Positions 30,801 through 30,822 of a DNA stretch of 30,822 bases are shown one piece after another. The notes beneath the pieces were generated by a model. The model made no database searches. It was given only the letters and a program-made list of their open reading frames with translations, and was not told the origin of the DNA. Location: the IMG/VR virus record IMGVR_UViG_3300031857_000912, positions 1 through 30,822 of that record. One strand, 5' to 3'. Origin of the DNA: a virus. Made by a program: the position numbers and the translations under genes. Every line of letters begins with the position of its first letter. Positions within the stretch are counted from its first letter, which is position 1.

Positions 30801-30822
30801 GTCCTCTGGCTGGACGAGAGCG
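27821..30822 (+). CDS. large internal (polyvalent-type) protein, ADP-ribosyltransferase-like and HExxH motifs, cut by window end
   Basis: An open frame from ATG 27821 running off the window, at least 1000 residues. A charged N-terminus (PSLAEIRQQYPQYQDLSDEQ) leads to a Gly/Ala hydrophobic region (about 150-190, with AQAAGTAVPTIAGGLAAQAL), then a Pro/Glu linker. Residues 468-530 have VRVYHSGS and WASTDKEYAKNYRPD, resembling ADP-ribosyltransferase domains of phage polyvalent proteins. A disordered linker (about 540-625) overlaps the nested frame at 29469. Residues 856-860 are HELIH, with a candidate third ligand Glu917 in NVYEFLAYG, so a zinc peptidase is plausible. It could be ejected to act in the host. 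No activity is shown. Confidence 0.85.
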   Translation, partial: MPSLAEIRQQYPQYQDLSDEQLARGLYNKYYSDIPYEEFASKIGLQPPKEESGFLRQALDVPVQAATGIATGVRLIADSFGADNPVSQNIRGVEDYLQGLLSAQAKDDQQEIARIMKAAEDQGIGANLRAALEAFATAPVDLIAQAAGTAVPTIAGGLAAQALKAPALLASTGVGAVMGAGTVKSSIYDEVKQTLTDLGASPEEAEKKAVLAQEYGGENLDQILLGTVIGGAAGRFGIEPAVAKQLAGNITQKNLVKAGLEEAAPEALQAAQEQVAQNVALQREGVDVPTFRGAVGAGALEAIAGGFLGAGAEAASRRFRPEAPVAEEPAPEGEAPPTVPTTEAAPVDEERAKLLADIEEVDEAAADEEKKKFEETVQKVTEGETGTALNIARTKVQESGKTAAPYIMNAVNAYLPEGMERITMSQASQIRKQLVDEGVIQGKDKVRKAAVTEQKVEPIEVVKPAETVRVYHSGSQGEGETGRWASTDKEYAKNYRPDMPLFYTDIPADDPRVRNLDYPEQGIKQGFTFNFELTPEEATRLKPVETEVKDVSAADARVAAEAKSEELGERTRVPVSGAAVAGARPARPRTRVSEKVIDSRVALTPDTAERIDAGEESTPPALKTKTVEAPQEKYDSLERRLEGLRNAGRITPILLNRIRTQLKQGNPLTNPEGYEPVLKQADEIISRFETVAEGIESGESAAGIDLRTRQLKQQEQVALERAQRQIEQDRIADSLRDQYDRARTEEEILPKQARRLRQALESNDLKSVTQMLVEPASAVDAYPKKAEKYRPIFTSVARKLNQTDFSNVRVVTEATPGADLKVFKRLKDEFKLAEYDPANNTMYVRRDKVYSNNIMHELIHAGSVQTIRQYELDKSKLTDEQRLGVERLIGLYDFAQTQAGDVSLVREFPEAFDNVYEFLAYGLTNAAFQSRLARIEVSMPVGRKNIWTEFVKAVANLFGLDFKSVGDASALSELGQAFSEVLAAPTSQGVTGVSPLAGRE
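29469..29687 (+). CDS. candidate overprinted gene inside the large polyvalent-type gene
   Basis: A 72-residue open frame in the +1 frame of the large gene. ATG 29469 has a full GGAGG at 29458-29462, six bases upstream. It reads MYPPQMHELLQKLSLKNLES, then ALEYLYLEQQWPELDPPVPE and a helical SLRKLSTQEWRLLLILLNGL followed by a short PLH end: two amphipathic helices round a Pro-rich turn. Its codons (CTG, GAG, CAG, CCG) look like a normal gene, whereas the larger frame here is an Ala/Arg/Glu linker with unusual AGA, GGA and GCA codons. That asymmetry suggests the nested frame is the constrained one. No named family is claimed. Confidence 0.65.
   Translation: MYPPQMHELLQKLSLKNLESALEYLYLEQQWPELDPPVPEQESLRKLSTQEWRLLLILLNGLMQEKSQLPLH

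Overview
This window is a contiguous stretch of a double-stranded DNA tailed-phage genome. All supported genes lie on the + strand and are packed almost without gaps, with many stop/start overlaps (ATGA, TAATG, GTGA) and frequent GTG starts. The gene set is packaging, head, connector, tail fibre, lysis, nozzle and large internal (ejection-type) proteins. No tape-measure, tail-tube or sheath gene is visible, and very long Gln/Ala-rich internal proteins are present, so a short-tailed (podovirus-like) phage is the best reading. The portal and adaptor look P22/SU10-like. A 3TM holin plus a GH24 lysozyme point to a Gram-negative host. Gene style suggests an uncultured aquatic phage. Family-level statements come from recognising sequence patterns, not from a search.

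Layout: 30-2330 packaging (probable small terminase, a zinc-ribbon protein, large terminase). 2340-8512 head module (portal, a small protein, a GroES-like co-chaperonin, scaffold candidate, two structural proteins, Mu gpT-like major capsid protein), closed by a strong intrinsic terminator at 8540-8581. 8582-8683 is non-coding and contains two interleaved inverted repeats (possible pseudoknot). 8684-12053 is a run of small proteins: surface-type, basic Lys/Gly-rich, and three with membrane segments. 12056-14427 holds connector/adaptor genes. 14429-18396 holds fibre and receptor-binding candidates. 18409-19389 is lysis. 19389-22291 holds a nozzle/stabilisation protein and a fibre-like protein. 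22326-30822 encodes four large virion or internal proteins, the last cut by the window edge and carrying ADP-ribosyltransferase-like and HExxH motifs.

The most unusual signals are two probable overprinted genes. One (3352-3588) lies in the +1 frame inside the portal gene. The other (29469-29687) lies in the +1 frame inside the large terminal gene. Each has a good Shine-Dalgarno site six bases before an ATG, a protein-like translation, and a local shift in the host gene's codon choice over the overlap. Other points of interest are the possible pseudoknot after the capsid terminator, a large Cys/Pro repeat protein with a 13-proline tract and a 114-bp tandem repeat, and a shared basic tail motif (ADGIA-x-x-G-x-T-x-G) in neighbouring small proteins. 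No tRNA, CRISPR, integrase or insertion sequence was seen.
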